A program made the position numbers and the translations under genes. A stretch of 48,382 nucleotides of DNA from an uncultured Spirochaetota bacterium (GTDB taxonomy: Bacteria > Spirochaetota > UBA4802 > UBA5550): NCBI GenBank assembly GCA_937872225.1, contig CALMRZ010000045.1, forward strand, positions 1-48,382, read 5' to 3'. Below are positions 36,755 to 45,225 of this stretch, in pieces; the stretch's first letter is position 1; each line of letters starts with the position of its first letter. A model generated the notes under the pieces. The model saw only the letters and a list, made by a program, of their open reading frames with translations. It ran no database searches and was not told the DNA's origin.

Positions 36755-38113
36755 ATGAAAAAGACCATCACCATCATTCACCGCATCCTATTGCTTCCCC
36801 TGGCTCTATCCTGCGGCGCCGGCCCGATACATGAAAAGCGCGCCGCCCTTTTGCTGTCACTGCCGGACCAGACAGAAACGGGCGAGCCTTCAGCTCCCCC
36901 TTCCCTGCCGCCGCCGGTCACGGCCCTGAAGGGATGGGATCTCGACGGAAGCAACACAGGCCTGACGGGGGCCGGAATTGACCGGACCACCCTGCCGCTG
37001 TACGAGCCGCCGGCGGCCGAGGTCCAGTACGGCACATGGTTCGTTCCCGCAGGCACCGTCATGACCGGACAGCGCGTCGAGATGGGCGGTATCGACCTTT
37101 CCGCCGGGAATATCACCTTCGAGCGCTGCTGGTTCCGCCCGACATCGATCGGCCGGGGAATGCCCCTCGTGCGCGGGGGGGGAGCTGTGCAGAACACCAT
37201 CCGCAGCTGCGATATAGACGGCAGCGCCATACCCCTGAACGCCGACGGCACCAATCCGGCCTGCGGCAGCATCGCCGTCAGTTGCTCGAATATCAGGGTC
37301 CTGCTCTGCAACATAACCGCCCTGGCCAGCGGCGTGGCTTTTTTCGGGGAGGAGCCGGTCACCCTGGAAGGCACCTACATCCACGATCTCGTGCAGGGGG
37401 AATGGTTCCCGGGAAGCGGCCAGTCCCACCAGGACGGGTTCACCATACGGGACTACGCCGGTCCCCTGGCCCTGATCAGGAACAGCCATATCCTTACCAA
37501 CCCCGCGTCACACATAGCCACGGGGGCTTTCTTTTTACAAGGGACCTGGGATGACTGTTTCATGGACAACATTTACGTCACCGGGAATCTCCTGGCAGGC
37601 TACGGCTACAACCTGGCCGTCGACAGGGACAATGGCGGCTACGGCAGACACCTCTGGGCGGTCGATAACCGCTTTGACCCCTACTCGGGATGGCTCGCCT
37701 CTGTCGGCCTTGGCCCGGGCTGGGCGCTGTGGCGGGACAATTGCCTCAATGATACGGGGCAGGCCGACAACCGGGGGACCGCGGTGGCCGAACCCATGAC
37801 ACAGGCCAACCCGTTCTTAAGGGCGCCGGGTGACCTGCGGGCCGCCGCGGAATCGGCAACGGCCATACGTCTCACCTGGAAGGACCTCACGAGGCAGGAA
37901 ATCGGCTACCGGGTCATGCGCTCCCCGGACGGGGCAGCCTTTACCACGATCACCATAACCGGCCCGAACGCGGCTTCTTACACGGACACCGGTCTTACGG
38001 CAGGCGCACCTATTACTACCGCGTTGCCGCGGTCAACAGCTGCGGGATGTCGGAGTTTTCCGGCATTGCCGTCGCTTCGACGGCAGGGCCGTGAGCAGGT
38101 ACCCCGGTTTTAA
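36755..38113 (+). CDS. Right-handed β-helix lipoprotein with FN3-like end, frameshifted C-terminus
   Basis: 452 residues as read. The lipoprotein signal is MKKTITIIHRILLLPLALSCG (lipobox LALSC). The middle (about 90-340) has parallel-β-helix-like runs (GGAVQNTIRSCDIDGS, IRVLLCNITALASG). A fibronectin-III-like domain begins near 365 (DLRAAAESATAIRLTWKD). After GLTAG at about 38003 the product turns to Ser/Arg/Pro-rich. The neighbouring frame instead reads RTYYYRVAAVNSCGMSEFSG, the standard FN3 ending, and stops at 38092-38094. A one-base deletion or sequencing error near 38000-38010 is likely. It is a surface-exposed carbohydrate-binding or lyase-like protein, not further assignable. Confidence 0.7.
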   Translation: MKKTITIIHRILLLPLALSCGAGPIHEKRAALLLSLPDQTETGEPSAPPSLPPPVTALKGWDLDGSNTGLTGAGIDRTTLPLYEPPAAEVQYGTWFVPAGTVMTGQRVEMGGIDLSAGNITFERCWFRPTSIGRGMPLVRGGGAVQNTIRSCDIDGSAIPLNADGTNPACGSIAVSCSNIRVLLCNITALASGVAFFGEEPVTLEGTYIHDLVQGEWFPGSGQSHQDGFTIRDYAGPLALIRNSHILTNPASHIATGAFFLQGTWDDCFMDNIYVTGNLLAGYGYNLAVDRDNGGYGRHLWAVDNRFDPYSGWLASVGLGPGWALWRDNCLNDTGQADNRGTAVAEPMTQANPFLRAPGDLRAAAESATAIRLTWKDLTRQEIGYRVMRSPDGAAFTTITITGPNAASYTDTGLTAGAPITTALPRSTAAGCRSFPALPSLRRQGREQVPRF

Positions 38114-38268
38114 CCAGCATGATTATCAACTATTTAATGTCGAAATAATGTATCTTGAAGAATTACCGCTTCCAAAGGGTGTGACGGAATATTCGGCGGG
38201 AACGTCCGAGCAATAGATACTGTACCAGATGGGATTGCCGCGGTGGGGCGCCCACAGTCCCTTGAGTA

Positions 38269-38565
38269 TCAGTCAAACAGGTAATCGTCATACAATATCC
38301 CCTTCCCGTCCATCCTGTCAACCGCCCATGGCAGCATCGTTCCCGCAAGAAAATCGCAGGGCCTGCGGATGCTGATAACGCTGCCGGGACTGGTGAACTC
38401 CCTGATCTTTCCGATGATGTTTTCACACTGACGTCTGGTCAGGTTTGACCCGGGTACGTCAATTTCGATTATCCACGCATTTCTGGCATGTACGTATGAT
38501 TTAGACGCCACATAGTACCTGGGCATGACAAAATCATACATTTCAGGACTGAATTTTGAAGCCAT
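38269..38565 (-). CDS. Small soluble protein, unknown function
   Basis: 98 residues from the ATG at 38563-38565 (MASKFSPEMYDF), which has a strong GGGGGG ribosome site four bases upstream. No signal peptide or membrane segment and no known family. The longer frame adds ten residues. It is isolated between the β-helix lipoprotein and the metal-uptake operon. Confidence 0.6.
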   Translation of the reverse strand: MASKFSPEMYDFVMPRYYVASKSYVHARNAWIIEIDVPGSNLTRRQCENIIGKIREFTSPGSVISIRRPCDFLAGTMLPWAVDRMDGKGILYDDYLFD

Positions 38566-38775
38566 TTTCCCCCCGAAGGCAGCGACCTGCAACAACCATC
38601 ATCAAGCAAAACATTCTTTATTTTTTATTGCCAATCAAAAAGAATCCGAATTAACAATGACCACGAAAAACACAGCATAGCGTTTTTTTTTACCTGCACT
38701 TCCCGCGATCTGTTCGGATTTATGTCATATTAACACAGGCAGAAAACGAAGTAAAGGATTATTTTATATTTCATC

Positions 38776-39678
38776 TCAACGCGTGCGACCCTTGTCATGG
38801 CTGTGCGGCTTATCATGGGAGTGGATATGACCGTCGTGGCTATGGGTATGGCCGTCGTGTGAATGTGTTAGCTGATGGTCATGGAAAAAGTAGTGCGAAT
38901 GGAGATGCGAGTGCACCCTGTTCCCGTGGCGGTGCCTGTGCTCATGGACCAGGTTCACCCTGACCAGAAGGTCCTGGTCTTTGAGGATTTCGTCTACGGT
39001 ACCGGTCTTCTCGATGCGGTGCTCCTCGCTGATGACGGCCACCTTCGGCTGGAGGTGGTCCACCAGCTCCAGGTCGTGGGTGGCGATAACTATCGTCTTG
39101 CCCGACTCGGACAGGGAAATGATCAGGTCGGTGAGAAAGGACTCGGTCTTGGGGTCGAGGCCGCTGGCGGGCTCGTCCAGGAGGAGCACCTCGGGGTTCA
39201 TGGCCAGGGACGAGCCGATGGCGACCCGCTTCTTTTCTCCGCCGGAGAGCATGTGGGTGGGCCTGTTTTTTAAATATTCGATGTTCAGCATCTCCATGGT
39301 CTCCGACGCCCTCCGGAGCACCTCATCTTTCGGCAGCCCCAGCTGCTGGGGCCCGAACACCAGCTCGTCGAAAACCGTGGGGCAGAAGAGCTGCACGTCG
39401 GAATTCTGGAACACCATCCCCACCCGCTCGCGGAAAAAGCGCTGGTACGATCGGTCGCGGAGCCCTTTTTCCGTGACCTCTTCCCCGCGGAAACGCACCG
39501 TGCCGGATTGGGGATGGATGAGGCCGTTCATGATCTGGAGGAGAGTGGACTTGCCGCTGCCGTTGGCGCCGATAATGGCGATCATGTCGCCCTCTTCCAC
39601 CGAGAGGCTCACGTCGCACAGGGCCGGCACGATATCGTAAAAGCTGTAGGACACCTGTTCTAGCTGGATGATGTTCAT
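38776..39678 (-). CDS. cbiO: ECF nickel/cobalt transporter ATPase with His-rich tail
   Basis: 300 residues from the ATG at 39676-39678 (MNIIQLEQVSYSF). Walker A is GANGSGKS (37-44), then the LSGGEKKR signature and VLLLDEPASGLDPK. The last roughly 55 residues are unusual: 20 His in H-x-H and S-H-D-G-H repeats, probably binding Ni/Co or buffering it next to the importer. It is the last gene of the rightmost uptake operon. CGATAACTATCG (39084-39095) lies in the coding sequence (Thr-Ile-Val-Ile-Ala just before the switch His). A repeat-rich 154-bp gap separates it from cbiQ. Confidence 0.93.
   Translation of the reverse strand: MNIIQLEQVSYSFYDIVPALCDVSLSVEEGDMIAIIGANGSGKSTLLQIMNGLIHPQSGTVRFRGEEVTEKGLRDRSYQRFFRERVGMVFQNSDVQLFCPTVFDELVFGPQQLGLPKDEVLRRASETMEMLNIEYLKNRPTHMLSGGEKKRVAIGSSLAMNPEVLLLDEPASGLDPKTESFLTDLIISLSESGKTIVIATHDLELVDHLQPKVAVISEEHRIEKTGTVDEILKDQDLLVRVNLVHEHRHRHGNRVHSHLHSHYFFHDHQLTHSHDGHTHSHDGHIHSHDKPHSHDKGRTR
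39084..39095. repeat. CGATAACTATCG palindrome inside cbiO
   Basis: An exact copy of the iterated motif in the orientation opposite to 8729, encoded within the ATPase gene. Confidence 0.8.
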
Positions 39679-39705
39679 ATATAATAATCCTATCTTACCT
39701 TTTGT

Positions 39706-39834
39706 GACCTCACCCGCGCCCCGCGCACCCTCTCCCATTAAGCTTGGGAAAAAGGAGAGGGTTTCCTTGAAAACCGAATTTTCCTAAATCCTCCCCCTCT
39801 CCCCGTTGGAGAGGGGGACCGAGGGGGTGAGGTC
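39706..39834. repeat. 129-bp MITE-like element between cbiQ and cbiO
   Basis: GACCTCACCC (39706-39715) is the exact reverse complement of GGGTGAGGTC (39825-39834). Each half carries its own hairpin (CCCTCTCC...GGAGAGGG and CCCCTCTCC...GGAGAGGGG). The right end supplies the first bases of the cbiQ stop codon (TCA at 39833-39835). It is the same family as the in-frame copies in the RHS gene. Confidence 0.75.
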
Positions 39835-40681
39835 ATATTACCATCACGGCCGCCCCGGCAGCCGCCAGGAGAAATCCCGCAATGACGTCCCGCGCGGAAA
39901 AGACCCTGAAGCTGTAAAACTCGATGTCACCGGTAAAGCCGCGGCTCACCATGGCGCGGTACGTCTCCTCGTAGCGCATCTGGGACTTCTTGAATATAAA
40001 AAATATCCTCCCCGCTATCAGCTCCCGTATCGTCCCGCTGTCAATACTGCCGACAAGGCGGCTCTTCATGGCCAGGTACATGTCTTCAACTGTTTTGGAG
40101 AAAATAAATATATACTTGTACGTCAGGATGATGATCATGAGAAAAGTGTCGGGAATCCGGAAAACCTTGAGGGCCCTTATGATCTCGAAAAAGGGCGTGG
40201 TATGAATGATAAGGAGCGAAATCCCGATGGAATTTGTCACCCGCAGGGTCAGCATGGCCACGCCAAAGGCGCCCTCCCGGGTTATGCCGATCTCTTTCGG
40301 TATGTGATAAATCCAGAACTGATAGGACCGCTCCAGTGTCGCCACCGGTAGGATTATCTCGCCGCGGGTGATCACGTTAAAAGCGGACGGCAGTGCGACG
40401 AGGAACCCGAAGAAGAAGGCAAAGCCGATGATGCGCTTGTACATGTAAAAAATATTCAACCGGGAAAACGCAATCAATATAAAAATGAATGCCGATATGG
40501 CCAGCTCCGCGTACACGCTCCGAAGGAGGCTGACGATAACGATAAAGTAAATCATGAAAACGACTTTCACCCGAGGGTCGAGCTTCTGGAAGAGGCCGTT
40601 TTTTCCCGCCGTTTCCCAGTACACATAGCTCGACTTGATGATGTCGGCTATTGATGCTATCGATTTATCAATAAAAGTCAA
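39833..40681 (-). CDS. cbiQ: ECF transporter transmembrane (T) component CbiQ
   Basis: 282 residues with five to six membrane segments. LDPRVKVVFMIYFI near residue 35 is the family opening, and the coupling helices are RALKVFRIP and a Tyr/Ala-rich AMVSRGF stretch near the C-terminus. It couples the S component CbiM to the CbiO ATPase. The end of the reading frame is formed by a MITE-like repeat. An intrinsic-terminator-like hairpin lies 5' of it (40732-40754), which could reduce its expression relative to the upstream genes. Confidence 0.92.
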   Translation of the reverse strand: MTFIDKSIASIADIIKSSYVYWETAGKNGLFQKLDPRVKVVFMIYFIVIVSLLRSVYAELAISAFIFILIAFSRLNIFYMYKRIIGFAFFFGFLVALPSAFNVITRGEIILPVATLERSYQFWIYHIPKEIGITREGAFGVAMLTLRVTNSIGISLLIIHTTPFFEIIRALKVFRIPDTFLMIIILTYKYIFIFSKTVEDMYLAMKSRLVGSIDSGTIRELIAGRIFFIFKKSQMRYEETYRAMVSRGFTGDIEFYSFRVFSARDVIAGFLLAAAGAAVMVI

Positions 40682-40717
40682 TGCAATTCACTCTGATGCA
40701 TTTCAGGCTTGAAATAA

Positions 40718-40754
40718 AAATACGGGGTTTCCCTGTATTGAAGGAAAACCCCGT
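40718..40754 (-). terminator. Attenuator-like hairpin between the PDGLE gene and cbiQ
   Basis: On the minus strand ACGGGGTTT (40746-40754) pairs with AAACCCCGT (40732-40740), followed by ATTTTTATTTC. It is intra-operonic and would terminate part of the transcripts before cbiQ-cbiO. Confidence 0.65.
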
Positions 40755-40795
40755 TTTATAGAAATAACTCAAATTATAAGAGTTGGATATGCCTG

Positions 40796-41131
40796 TCACT
40801 CACTTTTTTTTACCAGCAATTTTGATATGCCGAACAGGATAAGGATGCAGAGCACTATGCCGATGGCGCCTGACAGTATGTACGACAACGCCTGTGTGGT
40901 AAAAGGTGACTTGTCGTCGCCCAGGTTGTAATCCGGTATGGGCGCCTTCCACAGGTCGGCCGCCTCTTTCATTTTCGCCGGCACGAAACCGACCAGTTTT
41001 TCGATGGTTTCGGTTGACCATTCTCCCCAGGCGTCCTCGGCCTTGAATTTCGCCGGGAGGTAGATGCCGATGGGAGACACAATGGCCAGCACAACCAGTG
41101 CAACGAGAATTTTTTTCTGGAATGAAGTCAT
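40796..41131 (-). CDS. PDGLE/NikN-like auxiliary component of the metal importer
   Basis: 111 residues with two membrane segments (7-27 and 83-106) around a periplasmic loop (EDAWGEWSTETIEKLVGFVP, KAPIPDY). This layout is that of PDGLE-domain NikN proteins rather than of canonical CbiN, hinting at nickel. The start ATG overlaps the cbiM stop (ATGA at 41128-41131), so the pair is translationally coupled. Confidence 0.85.
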   Translation of the reverse strand: MTSFQKKILVALVVLAIVSPIGIYLPAKFKAEDAWGEWSTETIEKLVGFVPAKMKEAADLWKAPIPDYNLGDDKSPFTTQALSYILSGAIGIVLCILILFGISKLLVKKSE

Positions 41132-41811
41132 TTGCCTACCTCCTTCATGGCATAAATGTTATCCGGGTCCCCCTTGAGGAAAAAGGCGAGCACCAGCATC
41201 GTTATCAGGCCCTCGACAATACTGAAGAGGATCAGGTGCTCTATGGCCATGGCCGGCACCGCGACCTCGAGGCCGTAGGGCGCGTAGAGAGGCTTTCCAT
41301 CCGCGGAAGCGATGAGAGGCTGTATGCCGAACTCAACGGCGGTCACCAAGGCGGCAATAGCAAGACCGATGTATCCTGAAAGAAACGCGGCCAGGTACAC
41401 GCGCCATCCGCCGGAAGCCTTGCCGCGCACCAGTTTGAAAACTATTATAGATACGAAGGGCATCACCACGGCCATGTTGAAACAGTTGGCGCCGATGGCG
41501 GTGATGCCGCCGTCGCCGAAGAGAAAGGCCTGTATGATTAGGGCCACGGAAATAGCCACCATCGCGACCCAGGGGCCCAGTACAATCGCCACGATGGAGG
41601 CGCCTACGGCGTGGCCCGTGGTGCCGCCGGGAATCGGGACGTTGAACATCATGATAAGAAACGAAAATGCCGCCGCCATCCCGAGGTAGGGGATGTTCTT
41701 TGTTGAAACTGTCTGCCGCACCTTGCGCAGTGCCGCCGCGATGAAACCGCCAAAGGCCACATAGAGCGGAACATAGGTTTGCGGGCTTAGATATCCGTCA
41801 GGTATATGCAT
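41128..41811 (-). CDS. cbiM: Cobalt/nickel ECF substrate-binding membrane component CbiM/NikM
   Basis: 227 residues starting MHIPDGYLSP, the invariant N-terminus whose amine, His2 and backbone bind the metal ion. It has several membrane segments and the conserved PGGTTGHAVGA loop. Ni or Co specificity cannot be read from the sequence alone; the PDGLE protein, NikL-like gene and hydrogenase protease nearby argue for nickel. It is 2 bp downstream of the outer-membrane barrel gene. Confidence 0.94.
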   Translation of the reverse strand: MHIPDGYLSPQTYVPLYVAFGGFIAAALRKVRQTVSTKNIPYLGMAAAFSFLIMMFNVPIPGGTTGHAVGASIVAIVLGPWVAMVAISVALIIQAFLFGDGGITAIGANCFNMAVVMPFVSIIVFKLVRGKASGGWRVYLAAFLSGYIGLAIAALVTAVEFGIQPLIASADGKPLYAPYGLEVAVPAMAIEHLILFSIVEGLITMLVLAFFLKGDPDNIYAMKEVGK

Positions 41812-41813
41812 GA

Positions 41814-42791
41814 TTATTTTCCTCCTTTCTTTTCAGTTTTTTCTTTATCATCGCCGCCCTTGTCGCCGGCCCCGGCGAATCCGAAACGGACAGTGGCGCC
41901 TGCCAGCACGGAATAGTCCGGGCCGGGAGATTCCCATCCCTTGCCCTGGACGCTGTATTTAAATCCGAGGTCAAGGTCGCAGTCTGGTGTGGGTGAGACA
42001 ATAACGCCGGCCAACAAAAAGACGTCCTGGATGTTTGAGCGTTTGTCGCGGTTGCGTTCAAAACCCGCGTTGGCAACGAAGCGGAGGTAATCCTTGACGG
42101 CCCAGATTTCGAAGGCCAACGACGCATGCCAGATGTCCTCCCGCTCGTTTGCCCTGTTCTGGTTCCTTATATATCCGAGGTTCAGGTGCATAACCACCGG
42201 ATTAAAATCCAGCGTGGTTATGAAGTAGCCGTACGCTCCGAACTTGCCGGCCCCCAGGCCCTTGTCCTCGTCGCCGGTCGGGATAATGGCGCCGGGTTTA
42301 ATGGCCAGGGTAAGGGCCTTGTATTCGAAGAATTTCCACTTGAATTCTATGTTGACATCGGAAAGGCCGGTCACCGTCTCGCTTTCCCTGAAGGCAAAAC
42401 CCGCGAAGGGACCGGTATAAAAAAGGTGCTTCTCCCGTGAGTGCGAATGCTGGTAAGGGATCCCGATAGAAATATCAAGGGGATCGATAATGCCGTAGGT
42501 AATGCCGATGCCGGCGACATTAGTGTCATCCTTAACCGAAACCCTGCCAAAGGTTGACTGCCCCTCCCAGTAACTCTCCACGATTTCCTTCGGATCCCGC
42601 ACTGTTTCTGCATATTTATCGTTCTCATAGGCATAATTGAATTCCACCTCGAACATGCCTTTTCCCTGTGTGCCCGTGTCATCCGTTATGAGGGGATGAA
42701 GGGCAAAGGCCGGTATTGTTAGAGCGACAAGGGCGACGATGAGCCAGAGCCTTGCGGCCAGCCCGATGCCGGAACTGCAAAATCGATTCAT
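41814..42791 (-). CDS. Outer-membrane β-barrel protein, first gene of the metal-uptake operon
   Basis: 325 residues with a signal peptide (LWLIVALVALTIPAFA). The mature part is made of alternating strands ending in aromatic residues, as in the MetA-pathway/transporter-type barrel family (HPLITDDTGTQGKGMFEVEFNY, IDISIGIPY-like strands, GAIIPTGDE). GGAGG lies upstream of the ATG. It is the first gene of a five-gene leftward operon with cbiM, the PDGLE gene, cbiQ and cbiO. I infer passage of metal or metallophore through the outer membrane. Confidence 0.78.
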   Translation of the reverse strand: MNRFCSSGIGLAARLWLIVALVALTIPAFALHPLITDDTGTQGKGMFEVEFNYAYENDKYAETVRDPKEIVESYWEGQSTFGRVSVKDDTNVAGIGITYGIIDPLDISIGIPYQHSHSREKHLFYTGPFAGFAFRESETVTGLSDVNIEFKWKFFEYKALTLAIKPGAIIPTGDEDKGLGAGKFGAYGYFITTLDFNPVVMHLNLGYIRNQNRANEREDIWHASLAFEIWAVKDYLRFVANAGFERNRDKRSNIQDVFLLAGVIVSPTPDCDLDLGFKYSVQGKGWESPGPDYSVLAGATVRFGFAGAGDKGGDDKEKTEKKGGK

Positions 42792-42844
42792 GATAAAACC
42801 TCCAAGATATACAATACTATTATTAATATATATTTATTCATCAT

Positions 42845-42877
42845 GTGTTATTTTTATACTATTGGTGTTACTGTCAA
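42845..42877 (-). promoter_or_regulatory. Candidate promoter of the metal-uptake operon
   Basis: On the minus strand, TTGACA (42872-42877), a 17-bp spacer, then AAAATA (42849-42854). The -10 is overlapped by GTGTTATTTTT (42845-42855), a one-mismatch copy of the GTGCTATTTTT sites found near the LuxR gene and near exbB. Confidence 0.45.
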
Positions 42878-42934
42878 GACAAATTTACCGCGTATTCCCT
42901 GATATCCCACTGGACGCAAACCTACATACGGCCA

Positions 42935-43252
42935 TCAATCCAGCATGGTGTGGATATCCATCTTTCCAGTATAATGTGCCCGCATTTCGCCATCCTCGGC
43001 GATATAGGTCCGTATGAGCATATTGAAACGGCCGCCGCTCCCTTTTTCACTGGCGGCATCGTAGACGAACTTCCCGGCACGCCGGGATGAAACCAGGCCG
43101 CAATTCTTAAGAATTTTTAACATAGTAGAGATATGGGCTTGTCTTAACTTCATAATCGCCGTAATCTCGCTAACCTTTAACTCATTCACCAGAAGAAGAA
43201 TAAGAATACGAGCATCTTCGCCGAGTGCTTTAAAAAGCTGTGCGGATTTCAT
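42935..43252 (-). CDS. ArsR-family metal-responsive regulator
   Basis: 105 residues, a winged helix: QLFKALGEDARILILLLVNELKVSEITAIMKLRQAHISTMLKILKNCGLVSSRRAGKFVYD. The C-terminal tail has EMRAHYTGKMDIHTM, His/Asp spacing suited to an α5-type Ni/Co site as in NmtR/KmtR, without the α3 Cys pair of ArsR. It is divergent from the His-rich protein and 144 bp upstream of the importer operon, so it probably derepresses one or both when metal changes. An inverted repeat ATTTGTATG/CATACAAAT in its upstream DNA is a candidate operator. Confidence 0.82.
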   Translation of the reverse strand: MKSAQLFKALGEDARILILLLVNELKVSEITAIMKLRQAHISTMLKILKNCGLVSSRRAGKFVYDAASEKGSGGRFNMLIRTYIAEDGEMRAHYTGKMDIHTMLD

Positions 43253-43274
43253 AGCTTATTGCACATAGTTATTT

Positions 43275-43372
43275 ATTTGTATGTAATAATTTGCACAAGC
43301 ACCATCGCCTGTCGTGAAATTATTACTACTCGAACAGCAAAATGATTTATAATTTTTGATTATCATACAAAT
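43275..43372. promoter_or_regulatory. Inverted repeat between ArsR and His-rich protein genes
   Basis: ATTTGTATG (43275-43283) and CATACAAAT (43364-43372) are perfect inverted repeats 80 bp apart in the 166-bp divergent region. They are candidate ArsR half sites acting on both promoters. Confidence 0.4.
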
Positions 43373-43418
43373 CAGTATTATATTATATTCATAATTACCG
43401 GCATGGAGGTTATTACCA

Positions 43419-43679
43419 ATGCAAGGAAATCACGACCATACCCATGGTCATGCCCATGACCATGAGCATCTCCACAGTCACCAGCACCAGCATGGTGACA
43501 AAACTCATGAACATGAGCATAAGCACGTGCACAACCATGAGCATGAACACGCCCACGCTCATCCCCACGAGCACGGGAGCAATCAAAACCTTCATGACCA
43601 TGAACACCCGGGAAACCATGGGGAACACGACCACCTTCACGCGGCCCATGAGAAAGAACCGCACAGTCATGAACATTGA
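43419..43679 (+). CDS. Histidine-rich metal-storage protein (Hpn-like)
   Basis: 86 residues, 34 of them His, in H-x-H alternation with Glu/Asp/Asn/Lys. No signal peptide, membrane segment or fold is evident. GGAGG precedes the ATG. Comparable in character to Helicobacter Hpn/Hpn2, which store nickel, but not clearly homologous. It stands between an ArsR gene and a LuxR gene in a nickel/cobalt region, supporting cytosolic Ni/Co buffering. Its last 13 bp overlap the 3' end of the convergent LuxR gene. Confidence 0.85.
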   Translation: MQGNHDHTHGHAHDHEHLHSHQHQHGDKTHEHEHKHVHNHEHEHAHAHPHEHGSNQNLHDHEHPGNHGEHDHLHAAHEKEPHSHEH

Positions 43680-44404
43680 TTGATGTTTTTACGGTTCCGG
43701 CCTATCATCCATTGAACGGCGCTTTTCGATATTTCAGATGTTTTTTTCAACTGTAGTTTTTCCCGGATCTTTTTCTTGTACGCATTGACAGTATGAACAC
43801 TGAGATTGAGATGCTGTGCTATTTCCTTTACGGACAAGCCGGTTCCGATAAGCCGGAATATTTCAAATTCCCTGTTGACCAGACCGTCAACCGGCAGTTG
43901 GGCCGATTTGCCCGAACCCCTGATAAAACATTCTATCATCTTCCCTGAAATGGAATTGCCAAGATAGTAATCTCCGTTTGACACGCAATTGATGGCATTG
44001 ATTATTTCCTTCGTGGACACCTCTTTGGTGACATAGCCCGTAGCGCCTGCACTGATAGCCCGTTCCGCGATAAAAACCTCATCACGCACGGTAAACACCA
44101 GCACCTTTATCTCCGGGAAGCGCTTCCTCAATGTTCCGATCAGATCGATGCCGGCCATAAACCCCGGCAATTCAATGTCGATTATTACAAGGTCCGGAGT
44201 ATCGCGATTGATCTTGTGTATCGCTTCATCCGCGCTGCCAACCTCGCCGATTACCTTCAGGTTTTCTTCCCTCTCAATGACATGTTTGAGCCCCCGGCGC
44301 AACAGCGGATGCCTGTCCACGATGAGAACCTTGCTGATCCCCGACGTTGAATTCTGGTGATCCGGCTTAACGCCAGAATGCTGAATGGTTTTCTCCTGAA
44401 TCAT
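43667..44404 (-). CDS. NarL/LuxR-family response regulator
   Basis: 245 residues. The receiver domain has the acidic pair near VDRHP, phospho-acceptor Asp76 (VIIDIELPG), the Thr of VFTVRDE and the Lys of GYVTKEV. The LuxR helix-turn-helix is REFEIFRLIGTGLSVKEIAQHLNLSVHTVNAYKKKIREKLQL. No histidine kinase is adjacent, so it is an orphan regulator. Two direct repeats (ATTAGTGCTATTTTT) in its own upstream DNA are candidate autoregulatory sites. Confidence 0.92.
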   Translation of the reverse strand: MIQEKTIQHSGVKPDHQNSTSGISKVLIVDRHPLLRRGLKHVIEREENLKVIGEVGSADEAIHKINRDTPDLVIIDIELPGFMAGIDLIGTLRKRFPEIKVLVFTVRDEVFIAERAISAGATGYVTKEVSTKEIINAINCVSNGDYYLGNSISGKMIECFIRGSGKSAQLPVDGLVNREFEIFRLIGTGLSVKEIAQHLNLSVHTVNAYKKKIREKLQLKKTSEISKSAVQWMIGRNRKNINQCS

Positions 44405-44420
44405 GTGGGCCGCCGCAAGG

Positions 44421-44497
44421 AATACATTTTCATTAGTGCTATTTTTGTCAATTTAATAACACTTTTAATATATTTTTATTTTATTAGTGCTATTTTT
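44421..44497 (-). promoter_or_regulatory. Candidate promoter of the LuxR gene with two 15-bp direct repeats
   Basis: On the minus strand, TTGACA (44446-44451) is followed after 18-19 bp by ATGTAT/TGTATT (44421-44427). ATTAGTGCTATTTTT occurs twice, at 44432-44446 (in the spacer) and 44483-44497 (upstream of -35), 51 bp apart, about five helical turns. They may bind the regulator itself. Confidence 0.5.
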
Positions 44498-44574
44498 TTC
44501 GTTGAATTGCCAGCGCCTTTAAGTTACCGTGTCCATGGCTTGCATAACAGATAAAGTCAGGGCGTGAGAAAATA

Positions 44575-45225
44575 GTGTATACAGGCAACTGGGCCGAAAA
44601 GATCGGGATCTTCGGCGGGACCTTCGATCCGATCCATCATGGCCACCTCATCTGCGCCGAGGCGATACGGACCGAGTTCGATCTCGATAAAATAGTGTTC
44701 ATACCATGCAAGTCCACCGCTACAAAAGAGACGGGGTCCATAGCACCAGCTGAGGACCGTTACGTCATGACGAAGCTTGCCGTCATGAGAAGGAGACACT
44801 TTGAGGTATCCCGGATTGAACTGGACCGCCCGGGGCCATCCTATACCGCAACAACGGCCATGCAACTGCACGAATTATACCCGGAGAGCGCCTTGCATCT
44901 CATAATCGGCATGGATGCATTTGCCGGCATCAAGAACTGGCGCGAATCGGAGAAGCTGATGGACCTCGTGTCTCTCATCGTCATGGGCCGGCCCGGCCAC
45001 GGTCCCGCAACAACAGGCGGCCACTGTCCTTATAACGTCAGCTACGCCAAAAATCCCCTGATCAGCATCAGCTCAACGCATATCAGGGAAAGGCTCTATC
45101 ATGGCAGGTCCATCAGCCATCTCGTGCCGGGGCCCGTTGTCGATTACATCCGCGGAAACGGCCTCTACCGGGGAACATGTCCCGCGGCCTCCACAATACA
45201 TAATGACCGCCGGAGTGGACAATGA
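44575..45225 (+). CDS. nadD: Nicotinate-nucleotide adenylyltransferase
   Basis: 216 residues starting at GTG 44575; no ATG fits the N-terminus better. FGGTFDPIHHGHL (13-25) is the nucleotidyltransferase signature and ISSTHIRERL the C-terminal SSTxIR motif. It makes deamido-NAD from nicotinate mononucleotide and ATP. The last four bases overlap the start of the hydrogenase maturation protease gene, so the two are translated in a coupled manner. Confidence 0.94.
   Translation: MYTGNWAEKIGIFGGTFDPIHHGHLICAEAIRTEFDLDKIVFIPCKSTATKETGSIAPAEDRYVMTKLAVMRRRHFEVSRIELDRPGPSYTATTAMQLHELYPESALHLIIGMDAFAGIKNWRESEKLMDLVSLIVMGRPGHGPATTGGHCPYNVSYAKNPLISISSTHIRERLYHGRSISHLVPGPVVDYIRGNGLYRGTCPAASTIHNDRRSGQ

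Noticed and set aside
38163..38426. 87-codon minus-strand frame overlapping the 98-residue unknown protein
   Set aside because: The alternative frame at 38269-38565 has a strong ribosome site and better amino-acid composition.
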